A DNA stretch of 36,327 nucleotides. Source: Candidatus Zhuqueibacterota bacterium. Lineage in GTDB: Bacteria > Electryoneota > RPQS01. The notes under the pieces are model-generated. The model was given only the letters and a program-made list of their open reading frames with translations, was not told where the DNA came from and searched no databases. How positions within the stretch are numbered: position 1 is the stretch's first letter; the number at the start of each line of letters is the position of its first letter. Shown one piece after another: positions 24,979 to 34,022 of this stretch. The translations under genes were made by a program, and so were the position numbers. Location: positions 1 to 36,327 of the forward strand of contig RPQS01000038.1 in NCBI GenBank assembly GCA_003818605.1. The letters run 5' to 3'.

Positions 24979-27489
24979 CTACACCAATGTCAATTGACCG
25001 AAATCGCGAAGTGAAGGATCACTGGTATAATCCCATCGCGTCGATTCAAGTCGCATTTTGTCTTGAAGAAGTTTATCACGATTGTCGAATATTTTATCAA
25101 AAAGCAAAACTTCCCATCCTTGTTCAAGCATACCTTGACGGAAGAAAGATGACTCCATCTTTCTTTTGAGTTTTGGGATACGTTCTTCCGGAAGAACAAT
25201 GTAGCGTTTCACTTCCTTGGGAAGATGTGAACCACGCTCCACGGCAGACGTGATCGTTGTGGAATACTCCACTTCAAATGCACAAACAATGGAAGATGCT
25301 TGCGTCCAAAGTAGGTCTATGTCCGATACCGAACGAGTACCTTCTACAGTTCCCTTGTAGCATTTAGAAAGATCCGCGTCCACAACAGTACTTAAAGGCC
25401 CATCCTCTTTTGCTTGGATGATGTGAGCTTGTTCGTTTCTGCCGATCCAGATTTTATAACCGAGAGCCTTGCCAATACGCGCAAGAAGCCAGATCATTGT
25501 ATCGTGCTCACGTTCCCGCTCTTTTAGTTTAGGAAGAACCTGCCATTCGCCTTGTCCAGACTCCCTTGCATAATCCCGCAGAACCTCTCGAATACTTAAA
25601 GCGTCTGGAGTCAAACTATTAGGGAAATCCTCACCCACGCGTCGCCAAACATCAGTAAATGTGACGCGCCTCTTTCCTAAGAGTTCACGGAGAACGCACT
25701 GCTCCACGCGCTCACTTAGCGGTACACCTTTCTTCTCGATCTGTTCGGGATGTTTGAACCACCATGCTTTTCCAGTCTGGCCCCCTATTTTTACATCAAC
25801 CAATTGAAGGTCGAATCCTTCATGGTTCTTTAAGACTGTGCTTACATCCAGCCCAGGATAAAGCTCCTGAAAAAATCCTTCCCGTGCCAGCAATGGATCA
25901 ATATAGTTGATAATAAATGTATACGGTGTCGGCTCCCATCGTTCGGCAAGCAGATGGCGAACGCCATCTATTACTACCCGTTCAAAACGATCTTCGTCCC
26001 ATGGTTTCAACGCCTCCGGTTCCGCAAGCATGGGTTTTACAAATCTTAAATAAAAATCGCCCGTAGCTGATCCGAAAGGCTGCAACAGGCTTTTTGCTGA
26101 GGCAACTGCCGTTGGCTGATGGTGAATTTTCTCAAAATTGAAACCCCGTCGGACAGCTGCACGAATCGTCGCATTTCTTACTTTAAATGTCGGGTTATGA
26201 AAAGTGAAAGTCGCATGTGCACCAGGTTTTAGCGTATGATTTAACTCCTCAAGAGTCGCAGACAAACTCTGTTCATAGTATTCGAAATCCTTCTTCTGTC
26301 GTTTGTTCTCTATTACTTCATGGTCGCACAAATCCTTAAGATAATCTCCGTTAAATCCGAGCCATTTCGCCCACATGAAGCTGAGTTCGCCGTACTGGAT
26401 GGAACTGGCATATGGCGGATCTGTAAAACAGAAGTCAGTAAAAGATGTTTTATGTTCCTTTTCTCGCCAACGACGCAATACACTGAGTGCCGAACCGGGT
26501 ATTAACAATACGTCAGCGCGCCGCGATAGTAATTGGTCTAAGTTTCTGGCGAAACGAATCGGTTTCTCGAATATATCTGCTGATTCTTCTTTAGCTTTAA
26601 GCACGCCTTGGTGTCCATTGAAAGCACTTTGGAATTTTCGCCAGACAGGTTGTTCCATGAAGCGAGGAGTGTGCCAATAGGAATGCTGTGTCCAAGTACT
26701 GCTGAATGGCGTTTGATGATTTGTGTCGGCCGCAGAGATGGCTGGTACCATACGTGAGCATAAATGAACCATCGAGGAAAACGTGATTTTAAGGAATCGT
26801 TTTACGAGCGGATCATTTTCCTTCTCGATCTGACGCATAAGTAAAGCGAGGGCGTAGAGGTTGCGTTTGGTGAATAGGTCGGATAAACGTTCATATTTTT
26901 CCTTCTTCATAAATGGTGTACCATCAGGATAATACAACGCGTCGGTTGGATACCAAAGCTTTCCTGCCTCAAGTCTGTCTTCCGCCTCGACCAATAATTC
27001 TTTATCCTTTGAATCAAGACGCTTTCCCTTTTCTTCACGTGTGTGGCAATGGGGGCAATCGTAGCGAACAGATTCAGGCTTATTTTTATTCCAGATATAA
27101 CAGGCCGCGTCGATTTCCTTCTTGCAGGAACGACATGTTGTCCGGTATAAAGCTTCGATTTTATTGCCGACGGCATGTTCAACACGATGAAAGGCTTCTA
27201 CCAAGACCTCCCGTTTTACAGCACGTAGTGTTAGGTCCACAATCTCTACTGCTATTGGATTGAGGTCTATCCCTATGGCACGCCGTCCGCGTCGAACTGC
27301 CTCGATAATTGCCACACCACTACCCATAAAGGGATCAATCACAATGCCATCAGGCGGACAATAGGCTTCAATCCACTCTCCGACAACATTCCACGTTTTT
27401 CTTGCCCAGTACTTATGCCAGTTGTACATAGCTGTGTGGGCTTGCGGAGGGATCTGGAATTCGATATGGTTCTTTGCACTAACCAGCAT
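24979..27489 (-). CDS. DNA methyltransferase with zinc ribbon and possible nuclease-like C-terminus
   Basis: An 836-residue protein of the adenine-specific DNA methylase group with an inserted zinc ribbon (COG1743-like). The SAM-binding motif DPFMGSG is at 52-58, Cys119/122 and Cys145/148 form a ribbon, and the catalytic DPPY is at 357-360, giving motif I before motif IV. The C-terminal 200 residues are separate; around residues 723-754 the pattern SDIDLLW...CAFEVEYSTTI resembles the FEVExTT stretch of PD-(D/E)xK-like restriction domains, with Glu where Lys is normal, so nuclease activity is a hypothesis. Its ribosome binding site (GAGGA) lies inside the end of lysS, 2 bases separate it from lysS and 3 from lolC/E. 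It looks more A+T-rich than its neighbours, suggesting transfer. Confidence 0.82.
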   Translation of the reverse strand: MLVSAKNHIEFQIPPQAHTAMYNWHKYWARKTWNVVGEWIEAYCPPDGIVIDPFMGSGVAIIEAVRRGRRAIGIDLNPIAVEIVDLTLRAVKREVLVEAFHRVEHAVGNKIEALYRTTCRSCKKEIDAACYIWNKNKPESVRYDCPHCHTREEKGKRLDSKDKELLVEAEDRLEAGKLWYPTDALYYPDGTPFMKKEKYERLSDLFTKRNLYALALLMRQIEKENDPLVKRFLKITFSSMVHLCSRMVPAISAADTNHQTPFSSTWTQHSYWHTPRFMEQPVWRKFQSAFNGHQGVLKAKEESADIFEKPIRFARNLDQLLSRRADVLLIPGSALSVLRRWREKEHKTSFTDFCFTDPPYASSIQYGELSFMWAKWLGFNGDYLKDLCDHEVIENKRQKKDFEYYEQSLSATLEELNHTLKPGAHATFTFHNPTFKVRNATIRAAVRRGFNFEKIHHQPTAVASAKSLLQPFGSATGDFYLRFVKPMLAEPEALKPWDEDRFERVVIDGVRHLLAERWEPTPYTFIINYIDPLLAREGFFQELYPGLDVSTVLKNHEGFDLQLVDVKIGGQTGKAWWFKHPEQIEKKGVPLSERVEQCVLRELLGKRRVTFTDVWRRVGEDFPNSLTPDALSIREVLRDYARESGQGEWQVLPKLKEREREHDTMIWLLARIGKALGYKIWIGRNEQAHIIQAKEDGPLSTVVDADLSKCYKGTVEGTRSVSDIDLLWTQASSIVCAFEVEYSTTITSAVERGSHLPKEVKRYIVLPEERIPKLKRKMESSFFRQGMLEQGWEVLLFDKIFDNRDKLLQDKMRLESTRWDYTSDPSLRDFGQLTLV

Positions 27490-27491
27490 AT

Positions 27492-29015
27492 TTATGTCCT
27501 CAACTGCGGAAACAAAATCACTTCTCTGATGGACGACTGATCCGTCAGTAGCATGGTCAGGCGATCCACGCCGATGCCCATGCCGCCCGTCGGCGGCATG
27601 CCGATCTCCAGCGCGCGCAGATAATCTTCATCCACCGGCTGCGTTTCCTCATCGCCCGCATCTTTCAAACGGCGCTGCGCTTCGAACCGTTCGCGCTGAT
27701 CCAAAGGATCGTTGAGTTCGCTGAAGGCGTTGCCCAATTCGAATCCCAAGGCGAACGGCTGGAATCTCTCCACCAGCCGCGAGTCGAAACGATTTTTTTT
27801 CGCCAGCGGCGAAAGCGAGAGCGGATAATCGTAAATAAAAGTCGGCTCGAGCAGATTTGGCCGCACCAGAGTTTTCATGATTTCATCTAAGATCTTGCCC
27901 TCGCCCATGGTATGTTTAATCGCCACGTCGTGTTTGAGCGCGACGTCGGCCAGTTCGCGCGCATCGGCTTCCAGCAAATCACAACCCGTCGCTTCTTTCA
28001 GAAGGCCATAGAATGTCACGCGGTGGAAGGGCTTTCCGAAATCCACAGTCTTGCCCTGATACGTCACTTCCGTTTTTCCGAGCGCGGTCTGCGCGACGAA
28101 GCGGAACAGCTCCTCGGACAGATTCATGATATCTTGATAATCCGCGTACGCCTGATAGAATTCGAGCATGGTGAATTCCGGATTGTGGAACTTGTCCATG
28201 CCTTCGTTGCGGAAATCTTTGGAAAGCTCATAGACTTTTTCATACCCGCCAGTGAGCAGCCGCTTCAAGTAGAGTTCGTCGGCAATGCGTAAAAAGAAAT
28301 CGCGGTCTAAAACGTTGTAATGCGCGGTAAACGGCTTAGCCAGCGCGCCGCCGTAAAGCGGCTGCAAGGCGGGTGTTTCCACTTCGAGATAGCCGCGCTT
28401 GTCCAGGAACTCGCGCATCGCGCTGATGATCTTTGCGCGCGTGCGGAAAATCGCGCGCACAGAAAGATTCACCGCCAGATCCAGATAGCGCTGCCGATAG
28501 CGCGATTCCTTGTCGGTGAACGCGTCGAATACCTGGCCTTCATGTTCCTTCACAACGGGCAGAGGATGCAGGCTTTTACTGAGCAGCTCAACGGACTGCG
28601 CGCGCAGCGTCGGTTCGTTGGTTTTGGTGCGAAACGCCGTACCGCGCACGCCCACGATATCGCCGATGTCAAAAAGATGACGGAACGCTTCGTAAGCCGC
28701 TTCGCCCACGCGGTCGCGCTGCACGTACACCTGCATCTCGCCGGATTCATCGCGCACGTTGCAAAAACTGGCCTTGCCCATAATGCGCATGGTATGAATA
28801 CGGCCCGCAATCGAGAACAGCGGCCCCGTGTGCTCTTCGGTTTCGAGCTTGCTGTCGAAATCTTTAAGCAGATCGGGAATATGCGAATCCTTTTCGAAGC
28901 GGTACGGATACGGATTCACGCCGTTCGCGCGCAGCTTATCCAATTTTTCGCGGCGCAGACGGAGGATCTCGTTCAGCTCTTCTTCGTGATGTTCGGAATC
29001 GGGCGGAGTGGTCAT
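27492..29015 (-). CDS. lysS: Lysyl-tRNA synthetase, class II
   Basis: A 507-residue cytoplasmic enzyme charging tRNA-Lys. An N-terminal OB-fold anticodon-binding domain (about 60-170, with AGRIHTMRIMGKASFCNVRD) is followed by the class II catalytic core. Motif 2 is FRNEGMDKFHNPEFTMLE and motif 3 is GMGIGVDRLTMLLTDQ. Length is normal. The DNA methyltransferase and lolC/E follow with almost no spacing; a lysS-lolC order is found in several Gram-negative groups, which makes the methyltransferase look like the newcomer. Confidence 0.97.
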   Translation of the reverse strand: MTTPPDSEHHEEELNEILRLRREKLDKLRANGVNPYPYRFEKDSHIPDLLKDFDSKLETEEHTGPLFSIAGRIHTMRIMGKASFCNVRDESGEMQVYVQRDRVGEAAYEAFRHLFDIGDIVGVRGTAFRTKTNEPTLRAQSVELLSKSLHPLPVVKEHEGQVFDAFTDKESRYRQRYLDLAVNLSVRAIFRTRAKIISAMREFLDKRGYLEVETPALQPLYGGALAKPFTAHYNVLDRDFFLRIADELYLKRLLTGGYEKVYELSKDFRNEGMDKFHNPEFTMLEFYQAYADYQDIMNLSEELFRFVAQTALGKTEVTYQGKTVDFGKPFHRVTFYGLLKEATGCDLLEADARELADVALKHDVAIKHTMGEGKILDEIMKTLVRPNLLEPTFIYDYPLSLSPLAKKNRFDSRLVERFQPFALGFELGNAFSELNDPLDQRERFEAQRRLKDAGDEETQPVDEDYLRALEIGMPPTGGMGIGVDRLTMLLTDQSSIREVILFPQLRT

Positions 29016-29135
29016 AGTAAAAGTGATTTATCTTATAGTGAGTTTTCAGAAGATGCAAACAACAAGTCGCGGCGGCAGGCGTCTTCATTCCTTGCCTGCC
29101 CCGCAGAGGATTCCGCTTGGTCAAAAGACTAAAGC

Positions 29136-29918
29136 TTATTCCTGCAGCATGCGGGCGACGCGGACCATCAGGCGGCGCGGCATCATTCGCACGGATTCCA
29201 TCAACAGAAGATTTTTCAAACCGGCAATCACGGTAACTTTGCCTCTCATGAGTCCGCGGTAGCCGATGCGCGCAACGGCGGCGGCGTCCATTACACCGTG
29301 CTTGAAAAGCGGCGTATTGCTCATCCCGGCGCGATCCGCCCAGCCGGTTTCGGTGGGACCGGGGCATAATACCGACGCAACAACGCCCGTACCGCGCAAT
29401 TCCTCGGCCAGAGCTTCGGTAAAACTGACCACGTAGGCCTTGGTGGCGTAGTACACCGCGCCGAACGGGCCGGGTTGAAATCCGGCGGTGGACGCCACGT
29501 TCATGATGCAGCCCTTGCGCGCGGCGATCATCGGCGGCAGAAAGAATTTTGTGAGTTCGGTGAGCGCCGTCACGTTCAGCGCGATCATGCCGATTTCGAC
29601 GGTGTAATCGTTGGCGGCAAACGAGCCGCGCATGCCATAGCCCGCGTTGTTGACCAGAGCCTCTATCGAAATATTCGCGGCAGAAAGTTCGTCATAAATG
29701 TTGCGCGCGGCACCGGGCACGCTGAGGTCTTGGGCGATAATCCTAACGGAAACCTTATGCGCAGACTCCAGCGCACGGGCATGGACTTCGAGTTTTTCGC
29801 GGCTGCGCGCAACCAGCACGAGATTCCAACCGTCCTGCGCAAACAGCTTGGCCAGTTCGAGTCCGATGCCTCCGGATGCGCCGGTAATGAGCGCGGTACG
29901 GGATGTTGAATCGGACAT
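29136..29918 (-). CDS. Short-chain dehydrogenase/reductase
   Basis: A 260-residue classical SDR. The nucleotide-binding TGASGGIG (12-19), NNAGYG and the catalytic Ser in NVASTAGF and YxxxK in YYATKAYVVSF are in order. Arg in LVARSREKL just after the first strand suggests NADPH preference. The substrate is unknown. Two ATGs are close: at 29924 the spacing to GAGGA is only two bases, whereas the one at 29918 has eight, so 29918 is chosen. It lies 82 bases after the acetyltransferase stop side with a small hairpin between, and before lysS. Confidence 0.9.
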   Translation of the reverse strand: MSDSTSRTALITGASGGIGLELAKLFAQDGWNLVLVARSREKLEVHARALESAHKVSVRIIAQDLSVPGAARNIYDELSAANISIEALVNNAGYGMRGSFAANDYTVEIGMIALNVTALTELTKFFLPPMIAARKGCIMNVASTAGFQPGPFGAVYYATKAYVVSFTEALAEELRGTGVVASVLCPGPTETGWADRAGMSNTPLFKHGVMDAAAVARIGYRGLMRGKVTVIAGLKNLLLMESVRMMPRRLMVRVARMLQE

Positions 29919-29955
29919 GGGCATATTCCTCGATGGTTACACGATTATTCCATTA

Positions 29956-29971
29956 CCGCTCAAGAGAGCGG
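29956..29971 (-). other. Small hairpin between the SDR and acetyltransferase genes
   Basis: CCGCTC (29956-29961) pairs with GAGCGG (29966-29971), loop of four, behind the acetyltransferase stop on the minus strand. No T-run; a weak terminator at best. Confidence 0.35.
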
Positions 29972-30000
29972 TCGCGGCTTTAATTGCAGATGGCAGATAG

Positions 30001-30615
30001 CTACCCCTTTATCAGCGCTTCGCCCTTGTGCATCGCTTCCTGCCAGGCGGAGGTGATGGTCACCGCAGCCAAAGAACGGGGCGGAGCCGGGCTTTCCATA
30101 CGCCGCCGCAGCGAAAGCTCCCACCAGCCGACGTCGCGCCAGTGGCTGTTCTTGTAGCCGATGTCATGCTGCACACCGATGGCGGTAAAACCGAGTTTTT
30201 CATGCAAAGCCACGCTGGGCGGATTGGGCAAAACGATCACAGCCAGCGCGGTGAAAAATCCCTGCGCGCGCAGGCAGTCGAAGAGCGCGGTGTACAATCC
30301 CATCGCCACATTGCGGCGGCGGAAATCCGGATGCACGTACACCGAAACTTCCGTTGCCCACTGATAACCCGCGCGCGGGCGGAAGCGCTGCGCATACGCG
30401 TACCCCGCGATTTTGCCGCCGATCTCACACACCAGCCACGGCGCGGTCTCGATTCCGGTCGCAATGCGGTTGTAAAAATCCGAAACCGAGGGCGGCGTGA
30501 ATTCCAGCGTGCAGTATGCGTTCTTTACCAGCGGCAAATAAATTTCCAGCATCGCTTCCGTATCGGAATCGCGCGCCAGGCGAACGCGAATGGTATTCAC
30601 GGTGTTGTCGGGCAT
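30001..30615 (-). CDS. GNAT acetyltransferase, phosphinothricin acetyltransferase-like
   Basis: A 204-residue acetyl-CoA transferase. The GNAT core shows WATEVSVYVHPDFRRRNVAMGLYTALF, the acetyl-CoA loop, in a variant form (RRRNVA rather than the usual RGxGxG), then LHEKLGFTAIGVQHDIGYK, the C-terminal part typical of phosphinothricin-acetyltransferase relatives. The true substrate is unknown; these enzymes act on various small amines. The ATG at 30615 is preferred over an in-frame TTG nine bases upstream; neither has a strong ribosome binding site. It follows the cytidylate-kinase-like gene by 26 bases. Confidence 0.86.
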   Translation of the reverse strand: MPDNTVNTIRVRLARDSDTEAMLEIYLPLVKNAYCTLEFTPPSVSDFYNRIATGIETAPWLVCEIGGKIAGYAYAQRFRPRAGYQWATEVSVYVHPDFRRRNVAMGLYTALFDCLRAQGFFTALAVIVLPNPPSVALHEKLGFTAIGVQHDIGYKNSHWRDVGWWELSLRRRMESPAPPRSLAAVTITSAWQEAMHKGEALIKG

Positions 30616-30641
30616 ATGAGGCAAAGGTTCAAAAGAAAAGG

Positions 30642-31385
30642 TTACGTCGATTTTTCAATCGGGAGTCGCGGAAAACGCTTGCGGCAGAGAGCCGCCGCGG
30701 CTTCCACCTGTTCTTCGCGATTGATTCGCGACACGTTGAGAATGATATCGTACAGCAGCGGATCGTTCACGTCGCGATTGAGGTACTTACGATAAAACTG
30801 GCTGCGGTTAGTGTCTTCCTCGTGTAGAAAAGAGTGCGCGCGGCTTTTATCCCAACCGAAACGGGTAATCAGGCTGTTCAGCCGCCAGCTTTCGGGAGCC
30901 ACCAGCCGCACGTGAATTCCATACGGCAGATCGTGCGTCATCAGCGCGCCTCCCCGGCCCACCAAAATGCAATTGCCGTGATGCGCCAGCGCGCGCACGA
31001 CGCGGGCTAAAAGTTTCAGCACTTCGATGTCCGGCGGCGAGGATCCCATCAGCGTTTGAAAAAACTCTTCCAATCCGCTGCGCGCATGCACATCCAAAGA
31101 TTCGATCAGGTTTTCCGCCAGCGGCACTTCGGCTGTGATCGCCTCGATAATCTGCCGGTTATAGACTTGCCAGTGTCCCGGCGGCAGGCGGTTCTCGGCA
31201 GCCAGTTTTTCGGATAACGCGTGTGCGAACTCCATCGCTTCGCATCCATATTGCCGCGAAACCGTCACGAACGGCACGGCCGGAGCCGGTTCCTTGCCGG
31301 CGCGGTATCGCTGCGCAAGCTCAATGGTCGCGCGGATGCGGTGCTCGACGCGCGCGGGTAATGGTTCTTTGGAACGATCAGGCAT
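30642..31385 (-). CDS. Cytidylate-kinase-like family protein
   Basis: A 247-residue member of the cytidylate kinase-2 type (AAK-like P-loop) family. The N-terminal VTVSRQYGCEAMEFAHALSEKLA matches the family start, where relatives have SRQYGSGG; here the glycine loop is degraded (GCEAME), so phosphate binding may be lost or changed. Later segments, GNCILVGRGGALM and the Arg-rich FYRKYLNRDVNDPLLYDIILN, fit the family, whose substrate is not established. The ATG at 31385 follows GGAGGA by eight bases and is preferred over an upstream ATG at 31415. Confidence 0.82.
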   Translation of the reverse strand: MPDRSKEPLPARVEHRIRATIELAQRYRAGKEPAPAVPFVTVSRQYGCEAMEFAHALSEKLAAENRLPPGHWQVYNRQIIEAITAEVPLAENLIESLDVHARSGLEEFFQTLMGSSPPDIEVLKLLARVVRALAHHGNCILVGRGGALMTHDLPYGIHVRLVAPESWRLNSLITRFGWDKSRAHSFLHEEDTNRSQFYRKYLNRDVNDPLLYDIILNVSRINREEQVEAAAALCRKRFPRLPIEKST

Positions 31386-31422
31386 ATCGGCTGTCCTCCG
31401 GTTAACGGAAGCCATGAGTGAA

Positions 31423-32805
31423 TTAGCGAATTAAGATCGCGCCGCGGGTATAAAGATATCCCCCGGCCTCGACTCGAACAATGTACAGGCCGCTCGCAAG
31501 ATTGGCCGCATTAAAAGAAATGCGATGCACGCCTGTTGCGGCGTCCGGAATAGTTTGGGTGTGCACGCAGCGGCCCAGAATATCGAACATATCTATGGAA
31601 ACGTCTTCCGCGCGGACCAGTTCCAGATGGATTTCCGTGGATGAATTGAACGGATTGGGATACGGCCCGGTCAGCGCGAAAGCAGGCGGCTTTATGAATT
31701 CAAAAACATTACTTAAGCGCGGAAAATCGAGAGCCGGAAGCGACATTCCCGTAAAACCGAACAGTGCTATATTTTCCCAAGCCGAACCGAAAGCGGGAGT
31801 GGAAACCCAGGCCGGTTCCCAATAGTAAAGTCCGGTGCCCAGCCCGTTCGGCACGCTGCGAATTATGGCCAGTTCATCGCGCAGAAAATTGAGCTGCCCT
31901 TCCGGTGTGGCTGGATATCCGGGCAGCAGTTGCTCGGAAGTGCCGACCAGATTGAACGTATCGTCGTACCAATCGAGCGTCCACGGATAGGCGGTTTCGA
32001 CCACCTGAATTTCTTTGCCGTAGCGCGTTGCCAGATCGTTGACGTTTTCACTCAAATCATTCAGCGATCCGTGCCACCACGGATAAAAAGAAAGGCCGAT
32101 CACATCGAAATTCAAACCGGCATTCTGCAAATGATCGAAAAACCAACGGCACGCGCCGTTGTCACCGCCGTCGGCAAAATGGATAATGATTTTGGGTTGC
32201 TGCTCCGCAGGTAGACTGTCGCGCACACCGGAGATTGCCGCATTCAGCAAGGCCATGAACTGCGACCACTGCTGCGGAGTTTCCCATGCTCCACCCACGC
32301 GTCCGTCATTCCACAGCATCCCCCCCGATATTTCGTTCCCCACTTGAACGAATTGCGGCAGCGCTCCCGCTTCGCGAAAGCGGCGGATTACCGCATTCGT
32401 ATAATGATAAACCGAATCGGTTAAAACCGCAAACGATAAGCCTTGCCATGCCGTAGGCTTGGTTTGATGAGCGGGATCGGCCCACGAATCGGAATAGTGA
32501 ATGTCGAGCAGAAAATCAAATCCCGCGTTCACCGCCCGCTGCGCATAGGCAATCGTGGAATCCAGCCCGTGCCACGGCTCGGCGGGCGTGTGCCACAGCC
32601 TTAGCCGCACGGAACTAAAATCGTGATTGTGAAAAATCGTCAGCGCATCTTGCACCTGCCCGTTGTCCCGATACACCGCCCCCGCATGTTCCAGCCTCGG
32701 CACGAACGACAAATCCGCGCCGACGATTACTTCTGCACAAACTCGCTCGATGACGAATACAAATATCAGCGTGGTGAGTATTGGATAGAGAAAGTATGTT
32801 CTCAC
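31423..32805 (-). CDS. GH53 endo-beta-1,4-galactanase with type IX sorting domain
   Basis: A 460-residue secreted enzyme. An N-terminal hydrophobic signal peptide is followed by the GH53 barrel (about 28-370), with the acid/base Glu158 in GNEISGGMLW and nucleophile Glu270 in VVETAYPW. It would cut beta-1,4-galactan side chains of pectin. The last 80 residues hold GPYPNPFNSST (381-390 region) and a beta-rich tail, the C-terminal domain that sends proteins through a type IX system or anchors them at the surface. The start is a GTG at 32805 with AAGGA close by; a stop lies just upstream in frame. Alanine racemase lies upstream on the same strand. Confidence 0.92.
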   Translation of the reverse strand: MRTYFLYPILTTLIFVFVIERVCAEVIVGADLSFVPRLEHAGAVYRDNGQVQDALTIFHNHDFSSVRLRLWHTPAEPWHGLDSTIAYAQRAVNAGFDFLLDIHYSDSWADPAHQTKPTAWQGLSFAVLTDSVYHYTNAVIRRFREAGALPQFVQVGNEISGGMLWNDGRVGGAWETPQQWSQFMALLNAAISGVRDSLPAEQQPKIIIHFADGGDNGACRWFFDHLQNAGLNFDVIGLSFYPWWHGSLNDLSENVNDLATRYGKEIQVVETAYPWTLDWYDDTFNLVGTSEQLLPGYPATPEGQLNFLRDELAIIRSVPNGLGTGLYYWEPAWVSTPAFGSAWENIALFGFTGMSLPALDFPRLSNVFEFIKPPAFALTGPYPNPFNSSTEIHLELVRAEDVSIDMFDILGRCVHTQTIPDAATGVHRISFNAANLASGLYIVRVEAGGYLYTRGAILIR

Positions 32806-32848
32806 TCATCCTTCGCCTATTAAATCGCCGTTGTCGGTCTCCCGACTG

Positions 32849-32879
32849 GTCCGCAAAGCGAGATCTCGCTGACGCGGAC
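32849..32879. other. Nested palindrome behind alanine racemase
   Basis: The outer arms GTCCGC (32849-32854) and GCGGAC (32874-32879) enclose a perfect 12-base palindrome GCGAGATCTCGC (32858-32869). A further hairpin, GTCGG-CCGAC, lies at 32833-32846. Together they fill most of the 89-base gap and may end the alr transcript, though there is no T-run. Confidence 0.5.
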
Positions 32880-32894
32880 AATGGCGTCGTGGCT

Positions 32895-34022
32895 TTAAGC
32901 AAATACCCTCGGCACTCTTCCGGTGAGAAAGATCGGCAATTCGTAGGGAATGAAGCCGGACGGCCTGCAAATTTCCCAAAGCGAAATTTCGTCATTGCCC
33001 TGCCTGCCCCACATCACCACAGGTTCGCCTACTCGGTAACGGTCTTGGCCGAGATTAACCATCAGTTGATCCATGCACACCGCTCCTATAATCGGGTATC
33101 GTTTGCCGCCGATCAGCACGGGCGCATGCGCGCTAAGCAAACGCGGATAGCCGTCGCCGTAGCCGACCGGCACCGTGGCAATCCACGTGTCTTCATCAGC
33201 CGTCCACTTCAAACCGTAGCTCACGCTTTCGCCTTTTTTCACGCGCTTCAAATAGACGATTTCGCTAATGAGCGACATGGCCGCCGTGAGCGGAAAGATT
33301 TCTGCTAAATTCGGTGCGGCGTACTGGCCGAATAATCCGATGCCGGGGCGAATCATATCCAGATGCGCATCGGGAAAGCGAATCGTTCCGGCGGAGTTCG
33401 TCAGATGCCTGAGTCCCGTTTCCAATCCTAAGGACTTAGCGTCATCCAGGACGCGACGAAAACGCGCGATCTGCAATTCCGCGAAATCGGATTGAAAATC
33501 CTCTGCCGTAGCCAAATGCGAATAAATTCCGGCAATCTCTACGTGCGTGCAGCGTTTCGCAGCCTCGAACAGCAGATGCGCCGTCTGCCAATTCTGACCG
33601 ATGCGGTTCATGCCCGTGTCAATTTTCAGATGCACGCGGGCGCGTTTTCCCAAGCCGGAGGCCGCGTCGTTGATCGCTTCGATTTTGAAAACCGAACTGG
33701 CCGTCATGTCCAGATCGTGTTCGAGAAAAATCGCAATCTGCGAACCGACGATGCCGCCCATCACTAAGACCGGCACGCGCAAACCCGCGCGGCGCAGGGC
33801 GATGCCTTCCTCGACAAAGCCCACACCGAAATAATCCGCGCCTAAATCGGCAAAAAGTTTAGCGCACTGCAAGAGTCCGTGACCGTAAGCGTCGGCCTTG
33901 ACCACGGCCATGATGCGCGCGTTTTTCGCGTGCCTGCGGAAAGCCTGAAAGTTGGAAGCTAATGCGGACTGGCCGATCCGCGCGAAGGTTGGCCGGTGCG
34001 GCTGCGCGGAATCGGCGGTGAT
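32895..34022 (-). CDS. alr: Alanine racemase; start codon probably ATC
   Basis: A PLP enzyme making D-alanine for peptidoglycan. It has the PLP lysine in VVKADAYGHG, the catalytic tyrosine in SVSYGLKWTA and the C-terminal PVGYGDGYPR. The first usual start is an ATG at 33911 five codons before the PLP lysine, which would remove the first strand and helix. The frame continues upstream with RPTFARIGQSALASNFQAFR, clearly the family N-terminus (RPTWAEIDLDAL type), but contains no ATG, GTG or TTG before the stop. Starting at ATC 34022 (after GCGGAA) gives 375 residues, and Lys42 and Tyr269 then line up with Lys39 and Tyr265 of known racemases. A CTG at 34034 is the alternative. It follows the protease gene. 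Confidence 0.88.
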   Translation of the reverse strand: MTADSAQPHRPTFARIGQSALASNFQAFRRHAKNARIMAVVKADAYGHGLLQCAKLFADLGADYFGVGFVEEGIALRRAGLRVPVLVMGGIVGSQIAIFLEHDLDMTASSVFKIEAINDAASGLGKRARVHLKIDTGMNRIGQNWQTAHLLFEAAKRCTHVEIAGIYSHLATAEDFQSDFAELQIARFRRVLDDAKSLGLETGLRHLTNSAGTIRFPDAHLDMIRPGIGLFGQYAAPNLAEIFPLTAAMSLISEIVYLKRVKKGESVSYGLKWTADEDTWIATVPVGYGDGYPRLLSAHAPVLIGGKRYPIIGAVCMDQLMVNLGQDRYRVGEPVVMWGRQGNDEISLWEICRPSGFIPYELPIFLTGRVPRVFA

